From CADEFF01 sp964569315 (GTDB lineage: Bacteria; Pseudomonadota; Alphaproteobacteria; Dongiales; Dongiaceae), in assembly GCA_964569315.1 (NCBI GenBank), contig CAZMUZ010000078.1:1-18029 (forward strand): a stretch of DNA of 18,029 nucleotides, in the 5' to 3' direction. The position numbers were made by a program, and so were the translations under genes. This document shows positions 8,522 to 15,379 of this stretch, piece by piece. Under the pieces are notes generated by a model. It did not search any database. It saw only the letters and a list, made by a program, of their open reading frames with translations, and was not told the origin of the DNA. Each line of letters begins with the position of its first letter. Positions within the stretch are counted from its first letter, which is position 1.

Positions 8522-8527
8522 CTCCTT
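8522..8527 (-). promoter_or_regulatory. Shine-Dalgarno of the CoA-transferase gene
   Basis: On the minus strand the bases read AAGGAG, ten bases before the ATG at 8511. It is one of the few strong ribosome-binding sites in the window and fixes the start. Confidence 0.7.
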
Positions 8528-8544
8528 GCAAGAATTCCCGCGGC

Positions 8545-8573
8545 TTCATAGCCGAGGGCCGGAGCGGCCGCAA
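8545..8573 (-). promoter_or_regulatory. Possible sigma70-type promoter for the CoA-transferase gene
   Basis: Minus strand: TTGCGG (8573-8568), a 17-base spacer, then TATGAA (8550-8545). The -35 matches TTGACA at three positions and the -10 matches TATAAT at four. Transcription would begin near 8538 and give a leader of about 27 bases that contains the AAGGAG site. The assignment is by eye only; in GC-rich DNA such matches occur by chance. Confidence 0.35.
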
Positions 8574-8601
8574 CCGGCTGCCGGAACAGGGGCCGTTGCG
8601 C

Positions 8602-8630
8602 GTGACAGCCCGGACCGGTTGCGCTACAAG
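8602..8630 (+). promoter_or_regulatory. Possible sigma70-type promoter for the decarboxylase gene
   Basis: Plus strand: GTGACA (8602-8607; five of six to TTGACA), a 17-base spacer, then TACAAG (8625-8630; four of six to TATAAT). Transcription would start near 8637, just before AGGAGG at 8648 and the ATG at 8664. It is the better of the two candidate promoters in this divergent gap, but it is only a by-eye match. Confidence 0.4.
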
Positions 8631-8647
8631 GCCCCCCGCCAGGGCAT

Positions 8648-8653
8648 AGGAGG
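8648..8653 (+). promoter_or_regulatory. Shine-Dalgarno deciding the decarboxylase start
   Basis: A perfect AGGAGG lies ten bases before the ATG at 8664. The reading frame stays open upstream to 8526, but nothing there resembles a start with a ribosome-binding site, so this element settles the start. Confidence 0.8.
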
Positions 8654-8663
8654 CGTTGCGGCG

Positions 8664-9839
8664 ATGGAACGACGTTTTCGGACTGCGCGTGCGATGGTCG
8701 AAGCCTTGACCCCCGGCTATCCCGTCTACTGTCTCCGGCCCCATGTGCTGAAACGCACCGCGGCGCGCTTCCTCGAGCTTTTCCCTGGCCGCGTGCTCTA
8801 TGCGGTGAAATGCAACCCGCATCCGGCCGTGCTGAAGGGCCTCTACGACGCCGGCATCCGGCATTTCGACACGGCCTCGCTGCCGGAGATCGCGCAGGTG
8901 CGCGAGAACTTCCCCGATTCCGGCGCCTACTTCATGCATCCGGTCAAGAGCCGCGCGCAGATCCACGCCGCGGCCAAGGTCTACGGCGTCGATACCTTCG
9001 TCGTCGATCATATGGACGAGCTGACCAAGGTGCTGGAGCAGACCGAGGGTAGCGAGGGCGTCACCATCATGGTGCGCATCACCACGCCGAAGTCGGAGGG
9101 CGTACTCTATCACCTCGCCGCGAAGTTCGGCGCCGAGGCGCAGGAGGCGGCGGTCATGCTGCGCGAGGCGCGCTCCCGCGGCTGCCAGGTGGGGCTCGCC
9201 TTCCATGTCGGTTCGCAATGCCTGGCGCCCGAAGCCTACGAGAAGGCGCTCGAGATCTGCGGGCAGATACTCGATATGGCGGGCACGCCGATCCAGTATC
9301 TCGATGTCGGCGGCGGATTCCCGGCGAGCTATCTGGGCACCGCCAACATGCCGCCGCTCGAAGCCTTCATGGACGTGATCGACAAAGGCGCCCAGAAGCT
9401 GAAGCTGCGCCGCGACTGCGTGCTGATGTGCGAGCCGGGCCGCGCGATGGTCGCCGAGGCCATGTCGCTCGTGGTCCAGGTGCATCTTCGCAAGGGCGAC
9501 CGGCTCTACATCAATGATGGCGTCTACGGCTCCTTCAGCGAGATGGTGACGGCCGGCATCCGCCTCCCGGCCGAGCTGATCCGCCTCGGCGGTCAGCCCG
9601 CCAAGGATCTCGCGCCGTTCGTGCTGAACGGGCCGACCTGCGATTCCGTCGACGTGCTGCCGGGCCATTTCGAGCTGCCGTCCGACGTGCGCGAAGGCGA
9701 CTGGATCGAGATCGACCGCCTCGGCGCCTATAGCTTCGCCAACGCGACCCGCTTCAACGGCTTCTATCCGGAGACGCTCGTCACGGTCGAGGACGAACCG
9801 ATCGGGATGCGCGACAAGCCTATCGCGTCGGCTGCGTGA
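8664..9839 (+). CDS. Ornithine/diamino-acid decarboxylase (fold-type III PLP, alanine-racemase-like barrel)
   Basis: 391 residues from the ATG preceded by AGGAGG. It belongs to the group IV decarboxylases, which include eukaryotic-type ornithine decarboxylase, diaminopimelate and carboxynorspermidine decarboxylases. K49 in YAVKCNP binds PLP, HVGSQ (181-185) and GGGFP (216-220) line the cofactor, CEPGR (256-260) binds phosphate, and C326 in GPTCDSVD plus the GAYSFAN segment (354-360) complete the dimer-shared active site. The length and the GPTCDS motif suit ornithine or lysine/ornithine decarboxylase, which makes putrescine (or cadaverine) in the cytoplasm. The specificity helix cannot be read securely, so exact substrate is inferred. 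Its last 20 bases overlap the 3' end of the opposing transporter gene. Confidence 0.92.
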   Translation: MERRFRTARAMVEALTPGYPVYCLRPHVLKRTAARFLELFPGRVLYAVKCNPHPAVLKGLYDAGIRHFDTASLPEIAQVRENFPDSGAYFMHPVKSRAQIHAAAKVYGVDTFVVDHMDELTKVLEQTEGSEGVTIMVRITTPKSEGVLYHLAAKFGAEAQEAAVMLREARSRGCQVGLAFHVGSQCLAPEAYEKALEICGQILDMAGTPIQYLDVGGGFPASYLGTANMPPLEAFMDVIDKGAQKLKLRRDCVLMCEPGRAMVAEAMSLVVQVHLRKGDRLYINDGVYGSFSEMVTAGIRLPAELIRLGGQPAKDLAPFVLNGPTCDSVDVLPGHFELPSDVREGDWIEIDRLGAYSFANATRFNGFYPETLVTVEDEPIGMRDKPIASAA

Positions 9840-10707
9840 CCGTTCGCGCCGGCCGCAAGTCGGCGAGGATGTTGATCAGCACGGCGGCGACGACGATCCC
9901 GGCACCGACCAGCGTGCGCGGCCCCGGTTCCTCGTGGATGAATATCCACACCCAGATCGGCGCCATGATGCATTCGATGAGCGTAATGAGCGCGACCTCG
10001 ACCGCCGGAATGTGGCGCACGCCGTAGACGAAGAGCAGCAGCCCAAGCCCCTGTTCGCCGACGCCGAAGATGGTGAGCAGCAGAAGGTCGCGCGGACCCA
10101 CATGGAGGTCCGCGCCGGCGATCGGCAGCGCGATCAGCGTGGCGATCACCATCGAAAGACAGACGGCGGGGATCAGCTCGACGTCGCGGTGCCGCCGCAT
10201 GGCGACGACCATCGACGCGAAGGAAAGCGCCGCTACCAGGGCCATCGCATTCCCGAAGATGCGGCCGGCGTCGAGCTGCTCGCTCACCATGATGGCGATG
10301 CCGACGATCGCGATGCCGGTGGCGATCGCCGTTTTCGGTCGTATGGCCTCGTGCAGGAAGATGCGCGCCAACACGGCGGCGAAGAGCGGCGCGGTCGCCA
10401 TGATGATCAGCGCCGTCGCCACCGTGGTGTTCATCAGCGCCAGGATGAAGGACATGGAGCCGGTCGTCTGAAAGAGCGTGATGCTCAATCCATGGCCGAT
10501 GAGGGTGCGGAAGGCGGCGACGACCCGACCGCGCCGTATCACGCAGATGGCGAGGAAAAGGAAGATCGCGCTGGTAAGCGAACGCCAGAAGAGGGTCGTC
10601 CAGCTCCCGGTTTCGACGAGGCGCGAAAGCACGCCCGCGGAGCTCCAGCAGAGCGCGGCGGCGGCAACGAGAATCGTTCCGAAAACGGGCCGTGCGGCGG
10701 TGTTCAT
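9820..10707 (-). CDS. EamA/DMT-superfamily permease (second of a tandem pair)
   Basis: 295 residues, a normal length for a ten-helix EamA (RhaT/RarD-like) permease of the drug/metabolite transporter superfamily. Two EamA repeats are visible. The first runs about 8-140 and contains CWSSAGVLSRL and FWRSLTSAIFL, ending GIAIVGIAIMVSEQ. The second runs about 152-283 and contains the PIWVWIFIHEEP signature near helix 9/10. Family members export amino acids or metabolites; the substrate is not predictable. The ATG at 10707 gives the expected short N-terminus. The gene starts 8 bases after the neighbouring permease stop and looks like its paralogue (compare VETGSWTTLFWRS with VDTEPWSTIFWRA). Its TAG lies inside the convergent decarboxylase gene. 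Confidence 0.92.
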   Translation of the reverse strand: MNTAARPVFGTILVAAAALCWSSAGVLSRLVETGSWTTLFWRSLTSAIFLFLAICVIRRGRVVAAFRTLIGHGLSITLFQTTGSMSFILALMNTTVATALIIMATAPLFAAVLARIFLHEAIRPKTAIATGIAIVGIAIMVSEQLDAGRIFGNAMALVAALSFASMVVAMRRHRDVELIPAVCLSMVIATLIALPIAGADLHVGPRDLLLLTIFGVGEQGLGLLLFVYGVRHIPAVEVALITLIECIMAPIWVWIFIHEEPGPRTLVGAGIVVAAVLINILADLRPARTVTQPTR

Positions 10708-10715
10708 GCGAGGTC

Positions 10716-11615
10716 TCAGGCCGCGGGCGGCAGGGGGGAGGGCTGGTTTCGGTCCAGCACCGTGTTCATGACCATGGCGAAGATGATGATGGTGCCGCCG
10801 ATGATCGCGACGGTCCCGAGCGCCTCGCCGTGGATGATCCAGACCCAGATCGGGCCGAGCGCCAGTTCGAGCAGCGAGCAGAGCACCGCCTCGGCGGCGA
10901 TGATGTGGCGCGCGCCGATGGTGAAGAGGGCAAGCCCGAGCCCGAGTTGCACCACGCCGAACAGCGCGAGCAGGCCGATATCGCGCAGGGAGGGATCGAG
11001 CTGCACACCCTGCGTCAGGGCGAAGATCGCGCCGAAGGCCGCCGCCAGCGCCGTGGCTGCCGTCATCTCGATCTGCCGGTAGCGCCGCATGATGACGGTG
11101 CCCACCGCGAAGCAGGAGGCGGTGAGCAGCCCCAGCAGGTCGCCGACGATGTTGCCGCGGCCGATCGCGTCGGACACCATGATGCCGACGCCGACGAGAG
11201 CCAGAACCATGGCGATCCAGGTGCGGTTCGGTATGCGCTCGCCGAGAAATATCCGGCCGAGAAAGGCGGCGATGAAGGGGGCGACGCCGAGCAGGAACAG
11301 CACATGCGCGGCGCTCGTATATTCGAGCGCGATCACGAAGGAGCTCGAAGCCGTGGCGAAGGCGAGGCCCATGACCACGCCCGGCAGGCCCATCGCCAGG
11401 AAGACCGACAGGAAGCGGCCGTGGTTGCGGATCGCGACGAAGGCGCAGAGGAAGATACAGGCGAACACGGCGCGCCAGAAGATCGTCGACCAGGGTTCCG
11501 TATCGACCGCGCGCGCAATGGCCGCGCCGGTGCTCCAGAGGATGCCCGCGGTAATGACAAGGAACAGGCCGAGGCGGCGTTGCGACGCCGTCGGCTGGAT
11601 GGCGATATCGGTCAT
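10716..11615 (-). CDS. EamA/DMT-superfamily permease (first of a tandem pair)
   Basis: 299 residues from the ATG at 11615. A TTG 18 codons upstream (11669) keeps the frame open, but that extension is Arg-rich and unlike a permease N-terminus. The two EamA repeats span about 14-148 (ILWSTGAAIARAV, APFIAAFLGRIFLGE, LVGVGIMVSD) and 155-285 (GPIWVWIIHGEA, then a last helix). It is an inner-membrane protein of about ten helices, of unknown substrate. The same motifs occur at the same positions in the downstream permease, so the pair looks like a tandem duplication or a possible heteromeric couple. No strong Shine-Dalgarno is seen; an interrupted palindrome lies 21-50 bases before the start. Confidence 0.92.
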   Translation of the reverse strand: MTDIAIQPTASQRRLGLFLVITAGILWSTGAAIARAVDTEPWSTIFWRAVFACIFLCAFVAIRNHGRFLSVFLAMGLPGVVMGLAFATASSSFVIALEYTSAAHVLFLLGVAPFIAAFLGRIFLGERIPNRTWIAMVLALVGVGIMVSDAIGRGNIVGDLLGLLTASCFAVGTVIMRRYRQIEMTAATALAAAFGAIFALTQGVQLDPSLRDIGLLALFGVVQLGLGLALFTIGARHIIAAEAVLCSLLELALGPIWVWIIHGEALGTVAIIGGTIIIFAMVMNTVLDRNQPSPLPPAA

Positions 11616-11635
11616 TGTGAAACGGGTACCGAAGC

Positions 11636-11665
11636 CTCGGAGACAGCCCCGGGGACGCCTCCGAG
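11636..11665. repeat. Interrupted palindrome in the divergent permease/hydrolase gap
   Basis: CTCGGAG (11636-11642) and CTCCGAG (11659-11665) form perfect 7-base inverted arms around a central CCCCGGGG palindrome (11647-11654), with 4-base unpaired spacers on each side that are not complementary. The symmetry centre is 11650/11651. It lies just upstream of the permease start and about 10-40 bases before the promoter-like sequence for the hydrolase. A dimeric repressor operator is one reading; an RNA stem in the permease leader is another. Confidence 0.45.
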
Positions 11666-11675
11666 CCAAGCCGGT

Positions 11676-11703
11676 TTGCTACCGGACGCCGGGAGGCTAT
11701 GTT
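11676..11703 (+). promoter_or_regulatory. Possible sigma70-type promoter for the mini-ORF and first hydrolase
   Basis: TTGCTA (11676-11681), a 16-base spacer, then TATGTT (11698-11703); each hexamer matches the consensus at four of six positions. Transcription would start near 11710, about 43 bases before the mini-ORF. Weak, by-eye evidence. Confidence 0.3.
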
Positions 11704-11738
11704 GGAAAAAGGCCATTGGTATCGGATGCGATGGCGCC

Positions 11739-11746
11739 AGGAGGGG
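11739..11746 (+). promoter_or_regulatory. Strong Shine-Dalgarno before the 12-codon mini-ORF
   Basis: AGGAGGGG ends six bases before the ATG at 11753. It serves that out-of-frame ATG, not the hydrolase ATG at 11788, which is 41 bases away. There is no in-frame start for the hydrolase at a workable distance behind it. Confidence 0.6.
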
Positions 11747-11752
11747 AACGCA

Positions 11753-11791
11753 ATGTCGGCAAAGCGGCAAGACGGGATATCGGTATCATGA
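11753..11791 (+). CDS. Putative 12-residue leader peptide coupled to the hydrolase
   Basis: ATG behind a strong AGGAGGGG opens a short frame, MSAKRQDGISVS, ending in TGA at 11789-11791. That stop overlaps the hydrolase ATG at 11788 as ATGA. The ribosome-binding site of the transcript therefore points to this mini-ORF, and the hydrolase, which has only a weak GGGAT nine bases before its own ATG, could be translated by re-initiation. The peptide has no run of a single amino acid, so classical attenuation is not suggested. The alternative is a frameshift error in the sequence that would fuse it to the hydrolase. Confidence 0.35.
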   Translation: MSAKRQDGISVS

Positions 11792-12657
11792 GCGCGCCTG
11801 CAGTGTCCATGCGCACCCGCAGAATCCCGTGTCCCAGCCCCGGCGGCCAGCACATGGTCTCGATCGTCGATTGGGGCAGCGAGACGGCGTCGCGCACCGC
11901 CCTCTGTGTGCATGGTCTGACCCGCAATGCGCGCGATTTCGATCGGCTGGCCGAGCATCTGGCGGACGAGTGGCGCGTGATCGCCGTCGATGTCGTGGGC
12001 CGGGGCAAGAGCGACTGGCTCGAGGATGCCGCCGGCTACACCTACCGGCAATATATCGCCGACATGCTGAGGATCGTCGACCGGCTGCATCTCAAGGAGG
12101 TGGACTGGATCGGCACCTCGATGGGCGGGATCATCGGGATGATGATCGCCGCGCAGCCCGACTCGCCGATCAAGCGGCTCGTGCTGAATGATGTCGGGCC
12201 GCACCTCACGGTTGCGGCGCTTCGCCGGATCGCGAGCTATCTCGGCACGCCGCAATCCTTCGCCTCCCTGGACGAGCTGAAGGCGCACCTGAAGGAGATC
12301 TACTCGACCTTCGGCATGCTGCCGGACAGCGAATGGGGGGAAATGGCCCAGCATGGTCATCGTCGTGACGCGGAAGGCCGCTATTGGCTATCGCATGATC
12401 CGAAGATCGCGCAGGCAGCCCTTTCCAGCATCGATCGCGATATCGAGATGTGGGACACCTGGGACAAGATCCGCTGTCCGGTCCTGCTGCTGCGCGGCGA
12501 GAACTCGGATCTGGTCTCGGGCAAGTCGGTAGAGCAGATGCAGCATCGCGGCCCGCGCACCCAAGTCGTCGAGATTCCCAATGTGGGACATGCGCCGGCG
12601 CTGCGCACCACGAACCAGATCAAGATCATCCGCGACTGGCTGAAGCGAACGGCATGA
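11788..12657 (+). CDS. Alpha/beta hydrolase with complete catalytic triad
   Basis: 289 residues, the usual size of a soluble alpha/beta-hydrolase-fold enzyme. The oxyanion HG is in CVHGLTRNARDF (42-43), the nucleophile is S111 in GTSMGG, and D241 in GENSDLVS and H268 in NVGHAP complete the triad. VDVVGRGKSDW (68-78) is the usual loop after strand 4. No signal peptide is visible, so it is cytoplasmic. The closest general type is esterase/epoxide-hydrolase/ring-cleavage hydrolase-like; the substrate is unknown. I take the ATG at 11788. An in-frame ATG at 11731 would add 19 residues without a good ribosome-binding site, and 11809 is also possible. A stem-loop with a T-rich tail follows about 75 bases after the stop, before the YheT-type gene. 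Confidence 0.9.
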   Translation: MSAPAVSMRTRRIPCPSPGGQHMVSIVDWGSETASRTALCVHGLTRNARDFDRLAEHLADEWRVIAVDVVGRGKSDWLEDAAGYTYRQYIADMLRIVDRLHLKEVDWIGTSMGGIIGMMIAAQPDSPIKRLVLNDVGPHLTVAALRRIASYLGTPQSFASLDELKAHLKEIYSTFGMLPDSEWGEMAQHGHRRDAEGRYWLSHDPKIAQAALSSIDRDIEMWDTWDKIRCPVLLLRGENSDLVSGKSVEQMQHRGPRTQVVEIPNVGHAPALRTTNQIKIIRDWLKRTA

Positions 12658-12730
12658 GGCATCGCGAGCCGCCGTTCGGACGGATGAGAACGGAAGGCTC
12701 GGCCGCGAGGCGCATGGGTTGTCGCGGGGA

Positions 12731-12761
12731 ACCGGAAGCCGGCTCTTCCGGTTTCTCTTTC
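12731..12761 (+). terminator. Terminator-like hairpin after the first hydrolase
   Basis: ACCGGAAG (12731-12738) and CTTCCGGT (12745-12752) make a perfect 8-base stem with a 6-base loop, followed by TTCTCTTTC (12753-12761). The T-run is interrupted by C, so efficiency is uncertain. It lies 74 bases after the TGA of the first hydrolase and directly before the ATG at 12762. If it works, the longest frame of the next gene (from 12654) cannot be its normal product. Confidence 0.5.
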
Positions 12762-13838
12762 ATGGCGAATGCGGAAACTGCGGACGGCGCGGTCGCGCGA
12801 ACGAACCCGCGAGCGGCGCGTGCGACGGACATGCCGGTGCCGGATGCGGGGGCGGGTTTCCCGCCGTTCCGGGCACGGCTTCCCTGGGTTACGGCGGATC
12901 TGCAGACCGTCCGGAATTTTTTGCTTCGAAACGCGCCCGATCTCTCGGCCTTTCGCGCCGAGCGGATCGAGTTCCCGATGCCGGACGGCGACCGGCTGAT
13001 CGCGACCGTGAACTGGCCGGCTGCCGGCGCAAGGCGCCCGCTGGTCTGGCTCGTCCACGGCATCACCGGCTGGGAGGACAGCTTCTACCTTCGGCGTTCT
13101 GCGGATCATCTCCTTCGTCTCGGCTATCCGACGCTCCGCTTCAATTTGCGCGGGGCAGGTCCCTCCGCCGGCACCTGCCGCCTCAATTACCACGCGGGCC
13201 GCACCGAGGACCTGCACGCAGCGCTGCTCCAGCTCGACGGCCGCCTCGCCGGGCGGGGCCTCTTTGCCGTCGGGTTCTCGCTGGGCGGCAATCTGCTGCT
13301 GAAATATCTGGGCGAGCAGGGGCGGCGATGCCTCTTCCAGGGGGCCGTCACGGTCTCCGCGCCGATCGTGCCGAAGGAGGCGCAGCGCTGCATCATGCGG
13401 CGGCGCAACGGCCTCTATCACCGCTACATCCTGAACGGGTTGAAGGAAGAGGCCGCGCGTCCCAATGCGGCGCTCACACCCGCGCAGCGCGCGAAGCTGT
13501 CGACGATCCGCAGCGTCTACGAGTTCGATGAGGCCATTGTGGCCCCGGCCAACGGCTTCGCCGGCGCCGACGAATACTACGAGAAGGCGGCGGCGTTGCC
13601 CCATCTCGCGTCGATCGGGGTGCCGACGCTCGCCATCCACGCCTTGGACGATCCCTGGATCCCGGCTCGGCCCTATCTCGACTTCGACTGGTCGCGAAAC
13701 CGGAAGCTGACGCCGCTGATCACCGAGAAGGGCGGGCATGTCGGATTTCACGGCAGCGGCGACGGCGTTGCCTGGCACGACCGCTGCATCGCCCGCTTTT
13801 TCGGCGCAATCGAGGCTCCGTCGCGACGCTGGGCCTGA
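12762..13838 (+). CDS. YheT-family alpha/beta hydrolase
   Basis: 358 residues from the ATG at 12762. The family signature is clear: FPPFRARLPWVTADLQTV near the N-terminus (YheT has FLPM..CHLQT), VHGITGWEDSFY with the oxyanion HG (99-100), RFNLRGAGPSAGTCR, nucleophile S173 in GFSLGGN, D297 in HALDDPW and H326 in GGHVGFHG. E. coli YheT is 340 residues; members are putative carboxylesterases with unknown natural substrate. The start is uncertain. The frame is open to an ATG at 12654 that overlaps the previous stop as ATGA, but it would cross a terminator-like hairpin and add non-conserved residues. ATG 12831 gives 335 residues, closest to the family length. None has a good Shine-Dalgarno. It ends four bases from the convergent OsmC gene. 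Confidence 0.88.
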   Translation: MANAETADGAVARTNPRAARATDMPVPDAGAGFPPFRARLPWVTADLQTVRNFLLRNAPDLSAFRAERIEFPMPDGDRLIATVNWPAAGARRPLVWLVHGITGWEDSFYLRRSADHLLRLGYPTLRFNLRGAGPSAGTCRLNYHAGRTEDLHAALLQLDGRLAGRGLFAVGFSLGGNLLLKYLGEQGRRCLFQGAVTVSAPIVPKEAQRCIMRRRNGLYHRYILNGLKEEAARPNAALTPAQRAKLSTIRSVYEFDEAIVAPANGFAGADEYYEKAAALPHLASIGVPTLAIHALDDPWIPARPYLDFDWSRNRKLTPLITEKGGHVGFHGSGDGVAWHDRCIARFFGAIEAPSRRWA

Positions 13839-13842
13839 CGGA

Positions 13843-14313
13843 TCAGCCCTTGAGGGTGCGCGGCTCGTGCCGTACCGGGAAGTTCACCGAGTTGGCAATG
13901 AAGCAGATCTTCGCCGCTTCCGGATGCAGCGCCTCGGCCCTGATCGCGTCGGCATCGGGACCGATGGTCACGACCGGATGCAGCACTGCCTCGACGAAAC
14001 GGATGCGGCCGTCCTTCATGTCGATGCGTCCCTCCGCCTCGTCGCTGTAGGCCAGTACCGGGATGCGCAGCTTTTCGGTGAGGGCGAGGAAGCTCAACAT
14101 ATGGCAGCCGGCGAGGGCCGCGAGCAGCAGCTCCTCGGGATTGTGCCGCGACGCGTCCCCGCGGAAGGCCGGATCGGCCGAGCCGAGCAGCTCGGGCTTG
14201 CCCTCGATCGCCACGCGGAAGTCGCGGGAAAGGCTGCCCGCGCCCTCGAGCGTCTTCGAGGCGCCGGCCCAACTCGCTGTCAGCCGATAGCGGTGCTCGT
14301 GCCGGCCGGGCAT
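13843..14313 (-). CDS. OsmC-family protein
   Basis: 156 residues. The central motif NPEELLLAALAGCHMLSF contains E61 and the peroxidatic-type C70; the second family cysteine is C137 in AAKICFIANSVNFPV. Both redox cysteines of OsmC/Ohr proteins are therefore present, consistent with a thiol peroxidase acting on organic hydroperoxides in the cytoplasm. Whether it is OsmC, Ohr or the less studied YhfA-like group is not settled; the AGSLSRDFRVAIEGKPELLGSADP region (written here in part) resembles the OsmC subgroup. Its ATG overlaps the hemB stop as TGATG, so it is probably translated from the hemB transcript. It ends four bases from the convergent YheT-type gene. Confidence 0.9.
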   Translation of the reverse strand: MPGRHEHRYRLTASWAGASKTLEGAGSLSRDFRVAIEGKPELLGSADPAFRGDASRHNPEELLLAALAGCHMLSFLALTEKLRIPVLAYSDEAEGRIDMKDGRIRFVEAVLHPVVTIGPDADAIRAEALHPEAAKICFIANSVNFPVRHEPRTLKG

Positions 14314-15356
14314 CAGCCGGCCTTGAGGCGCTTTGCGGTATCGATCGCGGCGTAAGTCAGGATCGCATCGGCGCCGGCGCGCTTGAAGGCCAGGAGGCTT
14401 TCCATGAAGACGCGCTCGCCGTCGAGCCAGCCCCGTTCGACGGCGCCCGCCAGCATCGCGTACTCGCCGCTCACCTGATAGACGAAGGTCGGCATGGCGA
14501 AGGCCTGCTTCACCCGCCAGACGAGATCGAGATAAGGCAGCCCGGGCTTCACCATCAGCATGTCGGCGCCTTCGGCGATGTCGAGCGCACATTCGCGCAA
14601 GGCCTCGTCGCCGTTGGCGGGGTCCATCTGATAGGTGCGCTTGTCGCCTTGCCCCAGCGCCGATCGGGAGCCGAGCGCGTCGCGGAACGGCCCGTAGAAG
14701 CAGGAGGCATATTTGGCGGCGTAGGAAAGGAGCGCGACATCCTCGTGCCCCGCGGCGTCGAGCGCCTGGCGGATCCGGCCGATGCGACCGTCCATCATGT
14801 CGGAGGGCGCGACGATGTCGACGCCGGCTGCGGCCTGCGCGAGGGCCTGGCGTACCAGCACCTCGATCGTCTCGTCATTGACGATCTTGCCGTCGCGCAG
14901 CAGCCCGTCATGGCCGTGCGTGGTATAGGGATCGAGCGCCACGTCACAGATCACGCCGATCTCCGGCACCTCGCGCTTCAGCGCCCGGATCGTGCGGTTC
15001 GCGAGATTGTCCGGATCGCAGGCCTCCTCACCGTCGGCCGACTTCTTCTCGATGGGCACCACCGGGAAGAGCGCGATGGCAGGAATGCCGAGCTCGGCGG
15101 CCGCGCCCGCCGCGTCGACCAGCGCCTCGATCGAGAGCCGCTCCACGCCGGGCATGGAGGCGATCGGCTCGCGGGCCTTCTTCCCCTCCTGGACGAAGAC
15201 CGGCCAGATCAGGTCGGCGGCGGCCAGCCTGTGCTCGGCCACGAGGGCACGGAGCCAGGGGGCCGTGCGATTGCGGCGCATGCGGAGTTGCGGATAGGCG
15301 CCGAGCCCGGCGAGGGGCGAGGCGGGTTTGCGGTCGGGTCGATTGTCGCGCGGCAT
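14313..15356 (-). CDS. hemB: Delta-aminolevulinic acid dehydratase (porphobilinogen synthase)
   Basis: 347 residues. HemB condenses two 5-aminolevulinate molecules to porphobilinogen in the cytoplasm, the first common tetrapyrrole step. The two active-site lysines are K215 in SYAAKYASCFYGPF and K270 in LMVKPGLPYLD. Where Zn enzymes have three cysteines, this one reads DVALDPYTTHGHDG (138-151), with Asp in place of Cys; together with the ALDPYTTHGHDG pattern this marks the Mg-type HemB common in alphaproteobacteria and pseudomonads. An ATG at 15356 is preferred over an in-frame TTG three codons earlier. The Asp-box gene ends 23 bases upstream on the same strand, and the OsmC-family gene overlaps the stop by one base, so it sits inside an operon-like run. 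Confidence 0.97.
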   Translation of the reverse strand: MPRDNRPDRKPASPLAGLGAYPQLRMRRNRTAPWLRALVAEHRLAAADLIWPVFVQEGKKAREPIASMPGVERLSIEALVDAAGAAAELGIPAIALFPVVPIEKKSADGEEACDPDNLANRTIRALKREVPEIGVICDVALDPYTTHGHDGLLRDGKIVNDETIEVLVRQALAQAAAGVDIVAPSDMMDGRIGRIRQALDAAGHEDVALLSYAAKYASCFYGPFRDALGSRSALGQGDKRTYQMDPANGDEALRECALDIAEGADMLMVKPGLPYLDLVWRVKQAFAMPTFVYQVSGEYAMLAGAVERGWLDGERVFMESLLAFKRAGADAILTYAAIDTAKRLKAG

Positions 15357-15379
15357 GATCGGCAAAACCTAGCACGCCC

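Noticed and set aside
9820..12360. An 846-codon minus-strand frame running through both permease regions and into the hydrolase gene.
   Set aside because: Only its last 295 codons (from 10707) make a recognisable permease; the rest is out of frame with the first permease and antisense to the hydrolase, with repetitive Arg/His-rich composition. It is not a fusion.
12381..13778. A 465-codon minus-strand frame opposite the two hydrolases.
   Set aside because: Both hydrolases on the plus strand have complete catalytic triads; the opposite frame has no recognisable domain.
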